From NCBI GenBank assembly GCA_021780755.1, contig JAJXYF010000021.1, forward strand, positions 1 to 64,000: a stretch of 64,000 nt of DNA. Reading direction: 5' to 3'. Of the stretch, positions 61,690 to 64,000 are shown piece after piece (the first letter of the stretch is position 1; the number at the start of each line of letters is the position of its first letter). The notes beneath the pieces are model-generated. The model searched no databases. It was not told the DNA's origin and saw only the letters and a list, made by a program, of their open reading frames with translations. The position numbers and the translations under genes are program-made. This stretch comes from Deltaproteobacteria bacterium. GTDB lineage: Bacteria > Desulfobacterota > Binatia > Binatales > Binataceae.

Positions 61690-62355
61690 ATGATCAAGTG
61701 CACTGAATGCGGCTACGAGAACATGGACGGTCTCGACTATTGCGACGGCTGCGGCGCCAAACTCGCCGCCGCCGCCGAAGCCGCCACGGCGCCTGCTCCG
61801 GCGGCGCCCGCCGCCCCGGCCCCCGACGCGATCGCCGCCGAGCATCCGGCGTCTGAGGCTGCCGCCGTCGCAGGGGCCAACGAGGCCGCCGCCTCGACCA
61901 TCGCTGGCGAGCCGCCACCGGTCGCCGAGGCGCCGCCAGCCTCGGAGGTCAAGACCGGCGATCTCACGCCGCCCGCCGCGGCCGCTCCCGCCGCGGCGCC
62001 GGCTGCCGCCGCCCACTTCAAGGCGAAACTCTCGCTCCTGCGCGGCGGTCGCAAGGGTCAGGAATTCCCGCTCGACAACGGTCAGAACTTCATTGGCCGA
62101 TGGGACCCCGAGACCGGCTCGTTCCCCGAGGTTGACCTCGAACAGGACGACCCCGAGGCCAAGATTTCGCGCAAGCACGCGCTCATCATAATCGAGGGCG
62201 CCAAGATCACCATCGAAGATATCGGCAGCCTTAACGGCACCTATGTCAATCGCGGCAACCGGCTGATTCCGGGCACTCCGCTCGAAATCAAGGCGGGCGA
62301 CGAAGTCATTATCGGGAAGACTTTTCTGAAGCTGGTGGTCGATCCGATTTCCTAG
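61690..62355 (+). CDS. Zinc-ribbon and FHA-domain protein
   Basis: A 221-residue protein. An N-terminal zinc ribbon is formed by C4, C7, C18 and C21 (KCTECGYENMDGLDYCDGCG). An Ala/Pro-rich linker of about 85 residues leads to a C-terminal FHA domain (about 112-221) with NFIGRWDPETG, the phosphothreonine-binding KISRKHALI and SLNGTYVN. FHA domains bind phosphothreonine, which fits the Ser/Thr kinase gene downstream. The vWA gene ends 71 bases upstream. The extra insertion between GR and SRKH is longer than usual. Confidence 0.92.
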   Translation: MIKCTECGYENMDGLDYCDGCGAKLAAAAEAATAPAPAAPAAPAPDAIAAEHPASEAAAVAGANEAAASTIAGEPPPVAEAPPASEVKTGDLTPPAAAAPAAAPAAAAHFKAKLSLLRGGRKGQEFPLDNGQNFIGRWDPETGSFPEVDLEQDDPEAKISRKHALIIIEGAKITIEDIGSLNGTYVNRGNRLIPGTPLEIKAGDEVIIGKTFLKLVVDPIS

Positions 62356-62388
62356 CCGTGCGCACCGGAGGCCTTGCGCGTGGCGGAA

Positions 62389-62500
62389 GTTGTCGAGGAA
62401 CTCGAAACCTATAATTTCTCTGAAACCTCACGAGGTTTCAGACTTCCCGTTATGGATTGACGCTCGCGATGCTCGGCGATGTGGCCAAGTCCGGCAGGAA
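62389..62500. repeat. Repeat element F
   Basis: GTTGTCGAGGAACTCGAAAC, then a palindrome at 62420-62441 (TGAAACCTCACGAGGTTTCA inside), then GACTTCCCGTTATGGATTGA and CGCTCGCGATGCTCGG-cgatgtggccaagtccgg. The layout and block order equal those of elements B and C. It lies between the FHA and kinase genes, directly before element G. Confidence 0.78.
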
Positions 62501-62511
62501 CGTACCCCGGT

Positions 62512-62639
62512 GTCATCCTGAGCGGCGGCTGGCGGAGCGAAGGATCTCGCGCGGTTCTCAGCGCGTCACCCGATGGCCGAGGTTTGTTGGCTTAGCGCGC
62601 GGAGGGCCGCGTGAGATCCTTGACTCCGTTCAGGATAAC
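62512..62639. repeat. Second repeat type: GTCATCCTGAG...GGATAAC inverted-repeat element
   Basis: About 128 bases. Left end GTCATCCTGAGCGGCGGCTG...GCGAAGGATCTCGCGCGG; the right end reverse-complemented is GTTATCCTGAACGGAGTCAAGGATCTCACGCGG, so the ends pair imperfectly with a nine-base gap. Short GTCATCCTGAGCG...AGGATCTC sequences are known to me as abundant intergenic elements in several soil phyla. It is unrelated to the TGAAACCTC family next to it. Confidence 0.65.
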
Positions 62640-62730
62640 GTGCGGAGGCCTCTCAAACGCTCGCTCTCGCCAACGCCGCCAGACTTGACCGCATACTTGG
62701 GCAACGCGAACGTCAATCTCTGAAACCGTC

Positions 62731-64000
62731 ATGAGTACCGGTGAGCCGCTAGCCGTCAATCACATGCTCGACGGCCGCTATCGCATCGCCAAGATGCTCG
62801 GGCAGGGCGGCATGGGTCGCGTCTATCTCGCCAACGATACGCGGCTCGCCAATCGCCCCGTCGCCTGCAAAGAGATGATCATCGGCGACGGCATTCAGGA
62901 GCAAAAGGCCGTCGAGGACTTCAATCGCGAGGCCCGCGTCCTGGCGAGTCTCTCGCATCCCGCGATTCCGCAGGTGATCGATTACTTCGGCGAGCGCGGA
63001 CGCCATTACCTCGTGATGGAATTCGTCGCCGGCGGCGACCTGCAAGGCCATCTCGATCAACTGGGCGCCGGCGGACGCTTCCCCGAAGCCAAGGTCTTGC
63101 GATGGGCCCGCCAGATTCTCGACGTGCTGGCGTTTCTCCACGCGCAAAATCCGCCCATCATCTATCGCGACCTCAAGCCCGGCAACATCATGATCGATCA
63201 TCATGGCCGTGCGATGCTGGTCGATTTCGGCATCGCGCGCTTCCTGCCCTCCGGCGGCCGTGGCACCCAGATCGGCTCAGTGGGCTACGCTCCGCCCGAG
63301 CAGTACCTCGGCAAGATGGAACCGCGCTCCGACCTCTACTCGCTGGCCGCCACCATGCATCATCTGCTCACCGGCCGCGACCCCCAGCTCGAACCGCCCT
63401 TCAGCTTTCCCGAGCTTAAGACGCTCGCGCCGCAGGTTTCCGCGCCGACCAATCAAGTGGTGACGCGTGCGCTGGACAAGGACGTCGAAAAACGCCCGCG
63501 TTCGGCCCGCGAGATGCGCGACTTGCTGCCCGACCCCGGGCCTGACGACGCCAGCATGCCGGGAACCTCGGGCGCGGCGGCCCACGGCTCAAGCGTATCG
63601 CGATCGGGCGTCCCCGAGATGGCCGCGATGGCGACCATCGTGCTCAATCGCCCCGTCCCTCATCCGCCGGCGGCCGCGAAGCCCCATCCGATAGCGACGC
63701 CCAACCCGAGCGCGCAGCTCAAGACCCAGCGCAGCTTGACGCTCCCGCAACCGGCCGTGCCGCCGGCCAGGCCCGCGGAATCACCGTCCCGATGGTTCGG
63801 GAAATCGCCGGCAGGTTCTCCGGTGGTTCCAGCCGCGAAACCTGTCAGCGGTTCGCGCGCGCATCCGTCGGCACCCGCGGCGGCCAATCGCGTATCGCCC
63901 ACCGCCAGGACCCAAGACCTCGGACTCAAGCCCGCAGGCAGCGCTCAAGCGGTCTCAACGCCCCGCCGCGCCGCGACTCCGGCGCCGTCCGCGCCGCGAC
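62731..64000 (+). CDS. Ser/Thr protein kinase, partial at right edge
   Basis: At least 423 codons without a stop. Kinase domain about residues 12-265: glycine loop MLGQGGMGRVYLA, ATP lysine K47 in PVACKEM, catalytic loop IIYRDLKPGNIM (YRD in place of HRD), DFG at 165-167 and GTQIGSVGYAPPEQY. The YRD variant is common in bacterial kinases. A long Pro/Ala/Ser-rich segment follows and continues beyond the window, as a linker to further domains. No ribosome site is obvious before the ATG. It completes a vWA-FHA-kinase set on one strand. Confidence 0.9.
   Translation, partial: MSTGEPLAVNHMLDGRYRIAKMLGQGGMGRVYLANDTRLANRPVACKEMIIGDGIQEQKAVEDFNREARVLASLSHPAIPQVIDYFGERGRHYLVMEFVAGGDLQGHLDQLGAGGRFPEAKVLRWARQILDVLAFLHAQNPPIIYRDLKPGNIMIDHHGRAMLVDFGIARFLPSGGRGTQIGSVGYAPPEQYLGKMEPRSDLYSLAATMHHLLTGRDPQLEPPFSFPELKTLAPQVSAPTNQVVTRALDKDVEKRPRSAREMRDLLPDPGPDDASMPGTSGAAAHGSSVSRSGVPEMAAMATIVLNRPVPHPPAAAKPHPIATPNPSAQLKTQRSLTLPQPAVPPARPAESPSRWFGKSPAGSPVVPAAKPVSGSRAHPSAPAAANRVSPTARTQDLGLKPAGSAQAVSTPRRAATPAPSAPR

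Noticed and set aside
36821..62500. Palindromic repeats as a CRISPR array
   Set aside because: Copies are kilobases apart, with whole genes between them, have no uniform spacers, and no cas genes are present.

Overview
The window is a GC-rich (roughly 60-65% by eye), densely coded bacterial chromosome segment with no rRNA, tRNA, phage or CRISPR locus that I could recognise. Gene content (many LLM-class flavin oxidoreductases, amidohydrolases, a DUF1329 protein, an HCCA-isomerase-like protein, an EthD protein, BBP2 porin, Hanks-type kinases, an archaeal-looking lumazine synthase) suggests an uncultured soil-type bacterium. My best guess is a lineage such as Candidatus Binatota/Desulfobacterota-like; this is inference from gene repertoire only.

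Layout. 0-6 kb: a LuxE-like acyl-protein synthetase with the start of a coupled gene at the left edge, a small exported protein, a PEP-mutase/ICL-family lyase coupled to a DsbA-fold isomerase, a DUF1329 protein, then an array of perfect hairpins. 5.4-17.1 kb (minus strand): a nitrogen block reading DUF2934 protein, PP2C phosphatase, tiny ORF, membrane Ser/Thr kinase, Amt ammonium channel, Lrp/AsnC regulator, gltB, gltD, PIN-domain protein. Start/stop overlaps tie kinase to amt and lrp to gltB. 17.3-22.8 kb: BBP2 porin, APC amino-acid permease with a clear terminator, and a tandem SagB-type oxidoreductase. 23-34.8 kb: a catabolic mixture (cyclase/formamidase-like, amidohydrolase, EthD, CGNR regulator divergent from a VOC protein with a twin-operator promoter, DsbD-alpha-like, luciferase-like monooxygenase, amidase, single-domain response regulator, threonine ammonia-lyase, two coupled unknowns, MFS transporter). 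34.8-36.7 kb: a low-GC accessory gene with a HEPN-like motif and a MerR-TPR regulator. 37-43 kb: ribH-hisF-hisH, an LLM oxidoreductase, a polytopic membrane protein and a DUF1499 protein. 43.1-46.7 kb: full-length metH. 46.9-52.5 kb (minus): an exopolysaccharide set led by a NusG/RfaH-like antiterminator (GT4, WecA-like/FlaA1-N fusion, cupin, gmd). 52.7-57.3 kb (minus): pobA, then a Fur/PerR regulator with a 14/15-match Fur box, rubrerythrin, an Hdr-like Fe-S protein and DUF3501. 57.4-59.4 kb: a membrane protein and a PAS-HisKA-REC protein without an ATPase domain. 60.3-64 kb (plus): vWA protein, zinc-ribbon/FHA protein and a Ser/Thr kinase running off the right edge.

The strongest unexplained structure is a family of intergenic repeats confined to about 36.8-62.5 kb. 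They share a palindrome (TGAAACCTCAYGAGGTTTCA-like) and a conserved right-hand block; two copies have about 45-bp imperfect terminal inverted repeats like small non-autonomous transposable elements, and one supplies the stop codon of a neighbouring gene. Other leads are the coupled kinase-Amt locus, the CGNR twin operator, the vWA-FHA-kinase triad, and the WecA/FlaA1-N fusion.
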